Assembly (NCBI RefSeq): GCF_004119455.1
Contig: NZ_NRQT01000001.1
Span: 806,001-870,000, forward strand
Reading direction: 5' to 3'
From: Chryseobacterium sp. CH25
Lineage (GTDB): Bacteria > Bacteroidota > Bacteroidia > Flavobacteriales > Weeksellaceae
Length of the DNA stretch: 64,000 nt
In this document: piece after piece, positions 25,843 through 34,438 of the stretch
Layout: each line of letters begins with the position of its first letter
Numbering within the stretch: the first letter of the stretch is position 1
Position numbers and translations under genes: made by a program
Notes under the pieces: model-generated
Databases searched by the model: none
What the model saw: only the letters and a program-made list of their open reading frames with translations
What the model was told of the DNA's origin: nothing

Positions 25843-27084
25843 TTATTCTGTAAATTCAAGGTCTTTATTATGAGTTTCTGAGATCGTTAATGAAGAATAA
25901 AACGCCAACCCAAAAACTACTACACCTACAATAGCAGCACTTTCCACTACTGAAAAACTTCCTTTAAGAGAATCAAAAGCCAGAATCATTACAGGTACCA
26001 ATCCTCTTACCATATTTGGAACTGTTGTGGTTGCTGTATTTCTGATATTCGTTCCGAACTGTTCTGCGGCCAGGGTCACAAACATCGCCCAGTATCCGGT
26101 ACCGAAGCCCAGCCATACACAGAATAGATAATATTTAGTTTCTGTATTTGTATTTCCGAATAGCATAATTCCTACTCCAACCAATGTGAAGAGTAACATA
26201 TAAAATATTGCCATTTTCCTTGATTTCAAGGCATGAGAAATAAAACCACTCAACAGATCTCCCACAGAAATTCCTACATAAGCCCACATAATTGCTTTTC
26301 CGGGACTGATATCCTTAATTCCAAACTCAGGGGCAAACTGATTGGCTAAAACAGCCAGAATCCCTATACAATACCAGGTAGGTAATCCTACTGCAATACA
26401 TTTCAGATATCGTATCAATCTGTCTTTATTCGTGAAAAAGGATAGGAAATTTCCTTTGGAGACATTTTTATGTTCAATATTCTTATAAATTCCGGATTCT
26501 GAAACGCTAATTCTCAGAAGTAATAACAGGATTCCCATTACTCCGCCAATGATGTAGGAGATATTCCATCCTCCGGATAATTCTACTGTTAATTGGGCTA
26601 CAACAGCACCCATTAATCCAAAACCAGCAACTACTGAGGTACCAATTGCTCTCAGATTCTTCGGCAGACTCTCAGAAACCAGTGTAATTCCTGCTCCAAG
26701 CTCTCCGGCAAGACCAACACCGGCAATAAACCTTAAAGCAGCATATTGATACACTAAATGCTCTTTTGGAAAATAGGGTAAAAATCCACAGGCAATATTC
26801 GCCAGAGAATATACCAGGATAGAACCAAAGAGTACGGAAAGCCTTCCTTTTTTATCTCCGAAGATTCCCCAGAATACGCCTCCAATAAGAAGCCCTATCA
26901 TCTGACAGTTCAGAATAAAGGTTCCATCAGCATCCGGATTAAGTCCTAATGCTTTCAAACTGGGGATTCTTACAATCCCAAACAGAAGAAGGTCATAGAT
27001 GTCTACGAAATAGCCCAGGGCCGAAATAATAACAGGAATAGAGAAAATGTACTTCAGTTTTGAAGACAGTGATAGTTCTTGCAT
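25843..27084 (-). CDS. MFS transporter, metabolite:proton symporter type
   Basis: A 413-residue major facilitator with 12 predicted helices. The loop 2-3 signature GVFWGIFGDKKGRLSVLFGS and the helix 4-5 FIAGVGLAGELGAGITLVSE resemble the sugar-porter/metabolite:H+ symporter branch (ShiA/KgtP-like). The central loop is charged. Substrate cannot be inferred: no catabolic genes lie beside it. A leftward terminator of the preceding rny unit lies just upstream of the start, so it has its own promoter, which I could not place with confidence. Confidence 0.82.
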   Translation of the reverse strand: MQELSLSSKLKYIFSIPVIISALGYFVDIYDLLLFGIVRIPSLKALGLNPDADGTFILNCQMIGLLIGGVFWGIFGDKKGRLSVLFGSILVYSLANIACGFLPYFPKEHLVYQYAALRFIAGVGLAGELGAGITLVSESLPKNLRAIGTSVVAGFGLMGAVVAQLTVELSGGWNISYIIGGVMGILLLLLRISVSESGIYKNIEHKNVSKGNFLSFFTNKDRLIRYLKCIAVGLPTWYCIGILAVLANQFAPEFGIKDISPGKAIMWAYVGISVGDLLSGFISHALKSRKMAIFYMLLFTLVGVGIMLFGNTNTETKYYLFCVWLGFGTGYWAMFVTLAAEQFGTNIRNTATTTVPNMVRGLVPVMILAFDSLKGSFSVVESAAIVGVVVFGLAFYSSLTISETHNKDLEFTE

Positions 27085-27105
27085 TGTTAAGTTTTGATAA
27101 AAATA

Positions 27106-27135
27106 AAAAACCTTTCAATTTCTTGAAAGGTTTTT
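27106..27135 (-). terminator. Terminator after rny
   Basis: AAAAACCTTTCAA (27106-27118) pairs with TTGAAAGGTTTTT (27123-27135) over TTTC; 23 nt past the rny stop. Confidence 0.88.
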
Positions 27136-27157
27136 ATAAAATATCTTGCTGCGATTA

Positions 27158-28723
27158 TTATCTTGCAATATTTACCGCTCTTGTTTCTCTGATTACGGTT
27201 ACTTTCACCTGTCCAGGGTAAGTAAGCTCATTCTGGATCTTTTCAGAGATATCGTAAGACAGTTGGGAAGCTACTTCATCATTCACTTTTCCACTTTCTA
27301 CCATTACTCTTAATTCTCTACCTGCCTGGATTGCATAAGCGCTTGATACTCCATCGAAGCTTAATGCTGCAGATTCAAGATCCTTCAGTCTCTGGATATA
27401 AGATTCCAATACCTGTCTTCTTGCTCCTGGTCTTGCTCCTGAAATAGCATCGGCTACCTGAATGATTGGAGACAATAGAGACTTCATTTCAATTTCGTCG
27501 TGGTGAGCTCCAATAGCATTTACTACTTCTGGATTTTCACCGTATTTCTCAGCCCACTGCATTCCTAATAGTGCGTGTGGTAATTCTGATTCCTGCTCAG
27601 GAACTTTACCAATATCGTGTAAAAGACCTGCTCTCTTAGCTAATTTAACGTTTAGTCCTAATTCAGCAGCCATTGTTGCAGCGATGTTAGCTACTTCTCT
27701 TGAGTGCTGTAATAGGTTTTGACCATATGAAGAACGGTATTTCATTCTACCAACGATTTTGATCAGCTCAGGGTGTAATCCGTGGATTCCTAAATCAATA
27801 ATCGTTCTCTTTCCTACTTCAATGATCTCCTCTTCAATCTGTTTTCTTGTTTTTTCTACAACTTCCTCGATTCTTGCCGGGTGAATTCTACCATCGGTAA
27901 CCAATCTGTGAAGTGATAGTCTTGCGATCTCTCTTCTTACCGGATCAAAGCATGAAAGAAGAATTGCTTCCGGAGTATCATCAACGATAATTTCAACTCC
28001 TGTTACCGCTTCTAAAGCACGGATGTTTCTACCTTCTCTACCAATGATTCTACCTTTTACTTCATCAGATTCAATGTTGAATACTGATACTGAGTTTTCG
28101 ATAGCCTGCTCTGTTCCGATTCTCTGGATTGTTTGGATAACAATCTTTCTCGCTTCATTCTTAGCATTCATCTGAGCTTCCTCCATGATGCCCTGAACGT
28201 GTGCCTGTGCTCTTGTTTTAGCTTCAGCCTTCATGGTTTCTACCAATTCTGCTTTAGCTTCATCAGCAGTGTAATTAGAGATTTTCTCAAGTATTTCTAC
28301 TTTTTTAGCAGTTGCAACGTCTAATTCCTGTTGTTTTCTGTCTAAAATCTCGTTCTTCTTAGCGTAATCGGCAATCTGTCTGTCTAAATCTTTTTCAAGT
28401 TTTCCAGTCTTACTAAGCTCATCATTAAGCTTATGTTCCTTGTCTTTAGTCCTTTTTTCAACTTCCTGCATTTTCTTTTCGCGGGACTGGATATCAGCAT
28501 CATGCTGTGATTTCAATTCAAGGAATTTTTCTTTAGCCTGAAGATTCTTTTCTTTCTTTATGGATTCAGCCTGTACGTTAGCTTTTTCTATAAGGTTTTC
28601 GGCGTTTTTCTTGGCATCATCTATAATAAATTTTGCCTTAGTATTCAGAGAGCTTTTTGAGAACATCATTCCCACGGCAGCTCCGATTACTAAACATACA
28701 ACACCGACTATAACTTCTATCAT
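27158..28723 (-). CDS. rny: Ribonuclease Y
   Basis: A 521-residue endoribonuclease that starts mRNA decay at the membrane. The N-terminal anchor ([18 protein letters not shown]) is followed by a long coiled coil (about 30-200), a KH domain around [19 protein letters not shown], and an HD domain with [10 protein letters not shown], the His369-Asp370 pair. The length and order match RNase Y fully. It lies downstream of the 6S RNA gene and zapA on the same strand and ends in a good terminator. Confidence 0.97.
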   Translation of the reverse strand: MIEVIVGVVCLVIGAAVGMMFSKSSLNTKAKFIIDDAKKNAENLIEKANVQAESIKKEKNLQAKEKFLELKSQHDADIQSREKKMQEVEKRTKDKEHKLNDELSKTGKLEKDLDRQIADYAKKNEILDRKQQELDVATAKKVEILEKISNYTADEAKAELVETMKAEAKTRAQAHVQGIMEEAQMNAKNEARKIVIQTIQRIGTEQAIENSVSVFNIESDEVKGRIIGREGRNIRALEAVTGVEIIVDDTPEAILLSCFDPVRREIARLSLHRLVTDGRIHPARIEEVVEKTRKQIEEEIIEVGKRTIIDLGIHGLHPELIKIVGRMKYRSSYGQNLLQHSREVANIAATMAAELGLNVKLAKRAGLLHDIGKVPEQESELPHALLGMQWAEKYGENPEVVNAIGAHHDEIEMKSLLSPIIQVADAISGARPGARRQVLESYIQRLKDLESAALSFDGVSSAYAIQAGRELRVMVESGKVNDEVASQLSYDISEKIQNELTYPGQVKVTVIRETRAVNIAR

Positions 28724-28765
28724 AATGTATATTGAGTTTTAATTGTATTCATATCCTTTTAAAAT

Positions 28766-28936
28766 AAAAAAAGCCTACAATAATCCAGAGATTGAGAGTA
28801 AACTCCTAATCAACACGATTTGAACTGATTTCCACTGTCTGTAATCCGGAAGACCGGCACGCCATTCAGAGGACATTTGTTCGGTAATTGTTTAGCGTTG
28901 AGTTTACCTTTAATGTGTTAGAATTATTGTAGGCAG
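28766..28936 (-). ncRNA. ssrS: 6S RNA
   Basis: About 170 nt between zapA and rny, leftward. The ends close in a 12-bp stem: ATTATTGTAGGC at 28923-28934 with GCCTACAATAAT at 28773-28784. Inside are further paired arms (GGTAAACTCAACGC with GAGTTTACTC, and GTGCCGGTCTTCCGG near the tip) separated by unpaired stretches, giving the long bulged rod of 6S RNA. The 3' stem runs straight into seven T residues, which terminates it. Placement beside zapA is a known position for ssrS. It binds the housekeeping RNA polymerase holoenzyme. Exact ends are approximate. Confidence 0.82.
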
Positions 28937-28955
28937 CTTGTTCAGGAAAAAAAAT

Positions 28956-29243
28956 CTATTTCCCGATTTCATCCAGCGACTGATTGATCTGTTGTAATCT
29001 TTCGTTGGTAGAATTAATATTTTTCTCGTAGTTAAGAGAAACTACTTCTGCATTGGTTCCCAGTTTAAGGGCACACATAGCTAAAGCATCCTGTTTATCT
29101 CTTACATCGAAGTTCTGTTCAAAATCTTTAATCATATTCTCTATCTGCTTCCCTACCTTACGCAAAGTTTCTTCCTCTGCTGCCGGTACGTTCAGCGGAT
29201 ACACTCTTCCTGCAATGTTGACGGTTATTCTCCTTACCTCCAT
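28956..29243 (-). CDS. zapA: Cell division protein ZapA
   Basis: A 95-residue protein with the ZapA beginning (RITVNIAGRVYPLNVPAAEE), the central helix EETLRKVGKQIENMIKDFEQ and a C-terminal coiled coil. It bundles FtsZ at the division ring. The start overlaps the stop of the upstream coiled-coil gene by one base (TAATG type), so the two are translationally coupled. The 6S RNA gene begins about 20 nt after its stop. Confidence 0.9.
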   Translation of the reverse strand: MEVRRITVNIAGRVYPLNVPAAEEETLRKVGKQIENMIKDFEQNFDVRDKQDALAMCALKLGTNAEVVSLNYEKNINSTNERLQQINQSLDEIGK

Positions 29244-29545
29244 TATAATCCACTGTTTTGAAGCTGAGCAATACAGAAATCAATCTCTTTTACCAATCTG
29301 TTGATGTGGTTTTTCATTAACCTATTGTGTTCAGGATTTCCTGATATTGCTGAATAAAGTTTTATATTTTTTTGTTCTTCTGCTAATACCTGATTTCTTC
29401 TTCTCTCCTCATCATATTTCACCTTCAGCTCTTCATGCTCACTAGTCAATTCTGATAACTTTTCAGTAAGATTTCTGTAATTCTTTTGCAGAGCCAAAAT
29501 TTTTCTCTCTAATTCTGAAAAATTGTTTTCTAAATCTTGAAGCAT
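29243..29545 (-). CDS. Coiled-coil protein upstream of zapA
   Basis: A 100-residue protein, almost all heptad-like coiled coil (LENNFSELERKILALQK, then LTEKLSELTSEHEELKV), ending in a helix before NSGL. The frame is open further upstream and would add a hydrophobic segment, but TATTTTTG at 29573-29580 with a TTG 18 nt away lies within that extension, so MLQDLENN at 29545 is the start. Coupled to zapA. By position and size it could be a division-linked ZapB-like partner; this is a guess from context only. Confidence 0.7.
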   Translation of the reverse strand: MLQDLENNFSELERKILALQKNYRNLTEKLSELTSEHEELKVKYDEERRRNQVLAEEQKNIKLYSAISGNPEHNRLMKNHINRLVKEIDFCIAQLQNSGL

Positions 29546-29572
29546 TTCAGGTTTGTATATTCTAACTAGAAG

Positions 29573-29601
29573 CAAAAATAAAAAAATATTAACACTAACA
29601 A
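29573..29601 (-). promoter_or_regulatory. Promoter of the coiled-coil/zapA unit
   Basis: Leftward TTG (29601-29599), 18-nt spacer, TATTTTTG (29580-29573). It gives a leader of about 24 nt before ATG 29545. Confidence 0.7.
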
Positions 29602-29633
29602 AAATAAATAGTCCTATATTTTGATCTCCCAAC

Positions 29634-29659
29634 AAAAAAGGAGATGCAAAAGCATCTCC
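29634..29659 (-). terminator. Terminator after porT
   Basis: GGAGATGC (29640-29647) and GCATCTCC (29652-29659) around AAAA. Leftward it is followed by six T residues, 26 nt past the porT stop. Confidence 0.85.
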
Positions 29660-29684
29660 TGAGTATTTTTAATATGATAATTTC

Positions 29685-30470
29685 TTATTCAAATTTCAGT
29701 ACAAACATTACAGCTCTGGTCTGTAATGTAGATACTGCAGAAGCCCAGTAAGGAGGTGTAGTAGCGTTATCAGCCACTTTTTCATTATTCATGAAGAATG
29801 TTCCTCTTATGGCAGGTGTCAGTTTAAATTTGTTGAAATAAAACTGGATTCCCATTTCTGCAGACCACGCAAAGTTGTGGGTAGTAGTTCTGAAGATCTG
29901 TTGCATATTGTCATCCGTAGAACTGGAGTTAGATTGTAGGTTCACTACATAATTTACCCCAGCTGCAACATATGGTCTTGAGTTATACCATCTTCTTCCG
30001 TGAAGTTCCAAAAGTACCGGAATGTCAACCAATGTAGATTTAATATCCCTTACTTTATCTTTTTCCTGTAAAGGGATCGGTGTAAAAGGAGGATTTGTTA
30101 CTGATCCACCAGCATATATATCATTGGATTGAGTATTAAAAGTCAACTGTCTTTGTGCAAACTGCAACCCCGGCTCTACTCTTACATCCAGATAATCATT
30201 CAGTCTCCATTTTGCAATAAGCCCGGCACCGAAGCTGTAACTTTCTTTAGTGCTGGTAACAAGATTCTGATTATCTTTCATCCCATAGGTTGGATGTAAT
30301 ACGATTCGGTAGTCCAGTTTATTCCCGTTCAAATAAAAACCCCAACTGAATTTCTGCTCGTCGAAATCTTCCAACTTATCCATTCTGTTTCGGGTTCTAA
30401 ATTGCGCGTTTGCAAAAACGGCAACATTTACTGAGGTTAAAACCAGTGCTTTTAATAGAAATTTATTCAT
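29685..30470 (-). CDS. porT: Type IX secretion system protein PorT (outer-membrane beta-barrel)
   Basis: A 261-residue protein with a signal peptide (MNKFLLKALVLTSVNVAVFANA) and repeated amphipathic strands ending in a C-terminal FVLKFE, the pattern of an eight-stranded outer-membrane barrel. The stretch FSWGFYLNGNKLDYRIVLHP and the GLIAKWRLNDYLDVRVEPGL region fit the PorT family, a T9SS component. It follows menG by 3 nt; a porT-menG neighbourhood is, as I recall, usual in Flavobacteriia. The T9SS cargo at 53267 shows the system is in use. Confidence 0.82.
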   Translation of the reverse strand: MNKFLLKALVLTSVNVAVFANAQFRTRNRMDKLEDFDEQKFSWGFYLNGNKLDYRIVLHPTYGMKDNQNLVTSTKESYSFGAGLIAKWRLNDYLDVRVEPGLQFAQRQLTFNTQSNDIYAGGSVTNPPFTPIPLQEKDKVRDIKSTLVDIPVLLELHGRRWYNSRPYVAAGVNYVVNLQSNSSSTDDNMQQIFRTTTHNFAWSAEMGIQFYFNKFKLTPAIRGTFFMNNEKVADNATTPPYWASAVSTLQTRAVMFVLKFE

Positions 30471-30473
30471 AGG

Positions 30474-31205
30474 TTACTTTGTTGCTTTATAAATTGTGGC
30501 TATACCCAAACTTAATTTTTTATATTCAACTTTCTTAAATCCCGTATCTAAAAGAATTTGCTTCATCTTCTCCCCGAAAGGAAAAGCATTTACAGAATCC
30601 GGAAGGTATGTATACGCTCTATTATCTTTGGAAACCAGCCTACCTATTGCAGGTAATATATTTTTGAAATAAAACATATAAAATGGCCCCATGAAACCCT
30701 CAACCTTTGAAAACTCCAGTATATAAACACTCTTGTTATCTTTAACTACTCTTCTTAACTCTGCCAAACCTTTGGTAAGGTTCTCAAAATTCCTTACTCC
30801 AAATGCAACGGAAACAGCATCAAATCTATTGTCCTCGAAAGGTAAATTTTCTGCATCTCCTTTTTGCATTGAAATTTTGCCGTCTAATTTAAGTTTTTTT
30901 ATTTTAATAACGCCAACATTGAGCATTTGTTGTGATAAATCTAAACCAACTACTTTTGAACCGGTTCCTTTTTCGATCGTAATTGCCAGATCTCCCGTTC
31001 CTGTAGCCACATCCAGCACTTCCTGCGGGTCATCATTTTTCATCCATTTCACCAATTTATTTCTCCATAAAACATCAATTTTCATGGATAAAACATGGTT
31101 CAGAAGGTCATACTTCGGCGCAATATTGTCGAACATATCCTCTACCTGGCTCTTCTTAGTAGCCTCAGAATTGTAGGGAGTAACTTTAGTGATATCTTTT
31201 GTCAA
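30474..31205 (-). CDS. ubiE: Demethylmenaquinone methyltransferase (UbiE/MenG)
   Basis: A 243-residue class I methyltransferase that makes menaquinone from demethylmenaquinone. The family signature YDLLNHVLSMKIDVLWR is at 32-48, SAM motif I VLDVATGTGDLA at 63-74, and motif regions RFDAVSVAFGVRNFENL and ELRRVVKDNKSVYILEFSKV follow. All are intact. It sits in the middle of a leftward unit: membrane protein, menG, porT, with 3-nt gaps on both sides. Confidence 0.95.
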   Translation of the reverse strand: MTKDITKVTPYNSEATKKSQVEDMFDNIAPKYDLLNHVLSMKIDVLWRNKLVKWMKNDDPQEVLDVATGTGDLAITIEKGTGSKVVGLDLSQQMLNVGVIKIKKLKLDGKISMQKGDAENLPFEDNRFDAVSVAFGVRNFENLTKGLAELRRVVKDNKSVYILEFSKVEGFMGPFYMFYFKNILPAIGRLVSKDNRAYTYLPDSVNAFPFGEKMKQILLDTGFKKVEYKKLSLGIATIYKATK

Positions 31206-31208
31206 AAC

Positions 31209-31778
31209 TTAAAACTTGTAATATTCTTTATAATAATTTAGGAAATCCTGCTTTCTGAAGACTTTTGATCTTGATTCCACTTTCTGGACATTCTTGATCA
31301 CCTTGTCATAATCTTCATCTACATTGTAATAAAAATCTTCTGTGTAAAGCTTATTGAAACGCTTTGCTCCTCCGTAGTAATCCTTTCCGTCAATAACGGT
31401 TTTGTCAAGAGCCGTCAATAACGAATCTTTTTTAAGGTTATACCCGTAGTACTGGTCATTCACGTAGTAATCCTGATGCGCAATATTAAGCAGACCACGA
31501 AGTTTGTTTACTTCAAATGCCGAATCGTAAAGCATTTTTTTATTCTGATCGAAAACCTGAATAGAGTTTTTTCCCTTATTCAAATCCACATGCACATACT
31601 GCCCCGCTGATATAATTCCTTCAGAACCGTTATTGATTTTAAAGTAATACGTGTTTGGGGTAGGATTATCTACAACATAATAATTCTTCTTGGCTAAAAA
31701 AAGGAAGTAGATCCCAAAGGCAACGATAAACGCCACACCTGCAATAAGTAAGCCTTTTAAGGATGGGTTGTTTTTCAT
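31209..31778 (-). CDS. Single-pass membrane protein, hypothetical
   Basis: A 189-residue protein with a short cytoplasmic start, one transmembrane helix (about 9-27, LLIAGVAFIVAFGIYFLFL) and a periplasmic domain rich in Tyr, Asp and Lys (for example YYVNDQYYGYNLKKDS). No family recognised. It is the first gene of the menG-porT unit. A -7-like TAAATTTG (leftward, 31808-31801) lies 22 nt before the start. A role connected to PorT or T9SS is possible only by position. Confidence 0.65.
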   Translation of the reverse strand: MKNNPSLKGLLIAGVAFIVAFGIYFLFLAKKNYYVVDNPTPNTYYFKINNGSEGIISAGQYVHVDLNKGKNSIQVFDQNKKMLYDSAFEVNKLRGLLNIAHQDYYVNDQYYGYNLKKDSLLTALDKTVIDGKDYYGGAKRFNKLYTEDFYYNVDEDYDKVIKNVQKVESRSKVFRKQDFLNYYKEYYKF

Positions 31779-31845
31779 AGATTGTAAAGTACAATTTTTG
31801 CAAATTTAATAATATTTTTAATTCTCTGTTATTAATATTAATTAT

Positions 31846-31853
31846 TAACTTTG
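31846..31853 (+). promoter_or_regulatory. -7 promoter element before the KAS III-like gene
   Basis: TAACTTTG at 31846-31853, 26 nt before the ATG. The -33 region has only a weak TG. Confidence 0.45.
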
Positions 31854-31879
31854 CATCTTTAAAAAAATCATATAAACGA

Positions 31880-32947
31880 ATGCCGAATACGATCATTATT
31901 GGCTCTGGATGTTATATTCCGAACAGAGTTATTGGTAGAGATTACTTCATGAATTCCGAGTTTTATACTGAAGACGGAGTAAAGATTGAAAAGCCTGTGG
32001 AAGAGACCATTGCGAAGTTTGTAGAAATTACAGAAATCGAAAACAGGAGATTTATTGAGGATGATCTTTCCAATTCACAGATCGGTTATGAAGCCGCAAA
32101 AATTGCCCTTGAGGATGCAAAAGTAGACGGCGAAGAACTGGATTATATCATCTACGCAAGTAATTTTGGGGAAGTTACTGAGAACGGATATGCCGATTTC
32201 ATGCCAACAATGGCAGCGAGAGTTAAGAATAAGCTGGGAATTAAAAACAGAAAATGTGTAACCTATGACATGATTTTCGGTTGCCCGGGATGGGTGGAAG
32301 GTATGATTTTAGCAGACAACCTGATTAAAGCTAAAGTTGCTAAAACCATTCTTGTTATTGGAGCTGAAACGTTAAGCCGTGTAACTGATCCGCATGACAG
32401 AAACAGAATGATCTTTGCTGATGGTGCCGGAGCTGTAGTAGTAAAGGTAACAGATGAAGAAAATGTAGGGATTATTGCTCATAACACCATCTGTGATAAC
32501 GGACCTGAATTAAACTACCTTGAAAACCAACCTTCTATCAACCAAGAGGTAGATCAAAAACGTTTATATGTAAGAATGTTAGGTAGAAAAATCTACGAAT
32601 ACGCTCTTAAAAACGTACCTGTAGCCATTAAAGACACCATTACTGATGCTGGTCTTTCTATTGAAGATATCGACAAAATCCTTATTCACCAGGCTAATGC
32701 TAAAATGGATTATGCCATGATTGAAAGACTTCACAGACTTTACGATGTGAAAGAATACGATCACGCCATCTCTCCAATGACGATCCAAAACCTTGGAAAT
32801 ACGTCTGTTGCAACTATTCCTACGATGTATGATTTAATAATTAAAGGAAAAATGGAAGGTCAATCGTTTAAAGAGAATGGTAACATTGTAATGACTTCGG
32901 TAGGTGCCGGAATGAACATCAATGCTATCGTTTACAGATTTCCTTAA
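31880..32947 (+). CDS. 3-oxoacyl-ACP synthase III family protein (FabH-like)
   Basis: A 355-residue thiolase-fold condensing enzyme. The catalytic triad is complete: Cys135 in IFGCPGWVEGM, His270 in LIHQANAKMD and Asn307 in NLGNTSVATIP. FADGAGAVVV is the usual FabH core. It is longer than housekeeping FabH (about 320) because of an insertion near the N-terminus (about residues 27-45). Neighbours are unrelated, so it may be the initiating KAS III or a specialised one. The ketosynthase reaction is well supported; the starter substrate is not. Confidence 0.88.
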   Translation: MPNTIIIGSGCYIPNRVIGRDYFMNSEFYTEDGVKIEKPVEETIAKFVEITEIENRRFIEDDLSNSQIGYEAAKIALEDAKVDGEELDYIIYASNFGEVTENGYADFMPTMAARVKNKLGIKNRKCVTYDMIFGCPGWVEGMILADNLIKAKVAKTILVIGAETLSRVTDPHDRNRMIFADGAGAVVVKVTDEENVGIIAHNTICDNGPELNYLENQPSINQEVDQKRLYVRMLGRKIYEYALKNVPVAIKDTITDAGLSIEDIDKILIHQANAKMDYAMIERLHRLYDVKEYDHAISPMTIQNLGNTSVATIPTMYDLIIKGKMEGQSFKENGNIVMTSVGAGMNINAIVYRFP

Positions 32948-32973
32948 AAATATTTAATAAACAAAAAAAATAT

Positions 32974-33008
32974 AAAAGCACAGGGAAGTTATTCTTTGTG
33001 CTTTTTTT
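32974..33008 (+). terminator. Terminator after the KAS III-like gene
   Basis: AAAAGCACA (32974-32982) pairs with TGTGCTTTT (32997-33005) followed by T residues. It ends 9 nt before the next ATG. Confidence 0.8.
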
Positions 33009-33016
33009 ATCAGAAC

Positions 33017-34222
33017 ATGCAAAAGAATCTTTTAATTATCGCTGGAATCTTCCTGTTTTTGGAAGTGTATATTTATCAGGCTATCAGAACGCTTACCGAT
33101 AATTCCTGGATCAGGATCGGTTACTGGGTGATATCATTAGCTGTGTATGGAATTTTTGCCTATGAAGTTTCTCACTTCCAAAGATCAGACAGAAGTACAG
33201 CAAGAGCTCAGATCATGATTTCATTGTTTTTGATTTTTATTCTTCCAAAAATCTTCGTGGTTCTGTTTTTATTAATTGATGATATTATCAGAACCGGAGG
33301 TTATTTAGTAGGTTTTGCAAAACCTACAGAAAACTTCTTTCCTGAAAGAAGAAAGTTTCTGAGCCTGGTGGGACTTGGAATGAGTGGAGTCCTTTCAGCT
33401 CTTTTCATAGACGGAATTACGTTTGGGAAATACCGTCACAAGGTAAGAAGAGTAAAAGTAAAATTCCCTAATCTCCCAAAAAGCTTTAAAGGATACAAAA
33501 TCATTCAGATCTCTGATGTTCACAGTGGAAGCTTCTCTGATCCAAGTAAATTACAACACGCCGTTGATCTGATTAACGAACAAAAACCTGATCTCGTTTT
33601 ATTTACAGGAGACATGGTAAATAATGTAGCTGATGAATTCAAACCATTTATTCCTTTATTTTCACAAATTAAGGCTAAAGATGGCAAGTTTGCAGTATTA
33701 GGAAACCATGATTATGGAGATTATGTGACATGGACTTCCTCTAATGCCAAGAAAGAAAACCTTGACACTCTGATCAGCTATGAAAAACAAGCAGGATTTG
33801 ATATGTTAAGAAACGAGCATAGAGTAATTGAGAAAAATGGGGAGAAAATATACATTCTTGGAGTTGAAAACTGGGGATTAAAACCGTTTCCTCAATTTGG
33901 TAAAATTGACGATGCTTTAAAAGGAGTTCCGGAATCAGCTACAAAGATCCTGATGAGCCATGATCCTACCCATTTTGATTATGTGGTAAAAAAACACCCT
34001 GCAAACATCCATTTAACCCTTTCAGGACACACCCACGGAATGCAATTTGGACTGGATCTTAAAAATGTAAAATGGTCACCTGTTCAGTATCGTTACCCTA
34101 AATGGGCTGATCTTTATGAGAGTGAAGGAAAATTACTGTATGTCAACAGAGGATTTGGAGTATTGGGATATCCGGGAAGAGTTGGGGTTCTTCCAGAGAT
34201 TACTCTTTTTGAACTGAGTTAG
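33017..34222 (+). CDS. Membrane-bound metallophosphoesterase
   Basis: A 401-residue protein with four N-terminal membrane segments (about 1-115 region) and then a calcineurin-like catalytic domain. It has all metal motifs: ISDVHSGSF, FTGDMVNN, GNHDYGDY, MSHDPTH and SGHTHGMQFG. The arrangement resembles the YaeI/YkuE family of membrane phosphodiesterases (lipid-related substrates proposed for relatives). ATG 33017 is used because an in-frame codon at 32996 lies within the preceding terminator. The catalytic side relative to the membrane is not resolved. Confidence 0.87.
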   Translation: MQKNLLIIAGIFLFLEVYIYQAIRTLTDNSWIRIGYWVISLAVYGIFAYEVSHFQRSDRSTARAQIMISLFLIFILPKIFVVLFLLIDDIIRTGGYLVGFAKPTENFFPERRKFLSLVGLGMSGVLSALFIDGITFGKYRHKVRRVKVKFPNLPKSFKGYKIIQISDVHSGSFSDPSKLQHAVDLINEQKPDLVLFTGDMVNNVADEFKPFIPLFSQIKAKDGKFAVLGNHDYGDYVTWTSSNAKKENLDTLISYEKQAGFDMLRNEHRVIEKNGEKIYILGVENWGLKPFPQFGKIDDALKGVPESATKILMSHDPTHFDYVVKKHPANIHLTLSGHTHGMQFGLDLKNVKWSPVQYRYPKWADLYESEGKLLYVNRGFGVLGYPGRVGVLPEITLFELS

Positions 34223-34246
34223 AGGTACGGGGTTCGGGATGCGAGT
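34222..34246. repeat. Dispersed CCCGAAC-type intergenic repeat, copy C
   Basis: AGGTACGGGGTTCGGGATGC and following bases start right at the metallophosphoesterase stop codon. It is the reverse orientation of the CGCATCCCGAACC units in copy B and matches part of copy D. Confidence 0.5.
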
Positions 34247-34409
34247 TTTTTAAGTTTAATATTTAATTAGCAATTAAGAAATAAAATATCTTTCCTTTTG
34301 AGAAATAGTTCTTTCCTAATTCCTGCAACCTAATATCTAACATCTATTACCTAAAAAATATAATCTTTCATACGGGAGGTAGCCATATCTTTCCCGTTAA
34401 GAAAAGTAA

Positions 34410-34438
34410 GGAGGGCATCTAATTTGTCCTCCATTTTT
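34410..34438. terminator. Bidirectional terminator between convergent genes
   Basis: GGAGG (34410-34414) pairs with CCTCC (34428-34432), followed by T6 on the plus side. The loop holds the stop codon of the deacetylase-like gene, so the hairpin overlaps that coding end. Confidence 0.6.

Noticed and set aside
29546..29635. N-terminal membrane helix on the coiled-coil protein upstream of zapA
   Set aside because: The segment contains a complete TTG-N18-TATTTTTG promoter for the shorter gene and would start with a non-ATG codon.
32996..33016. Earlier start for the metallophosphoesterase
   Set aside because: It falls in the terminator hairpin of the KAS III-like gene; ATG 33017 gives a normal membrane-anchor start.
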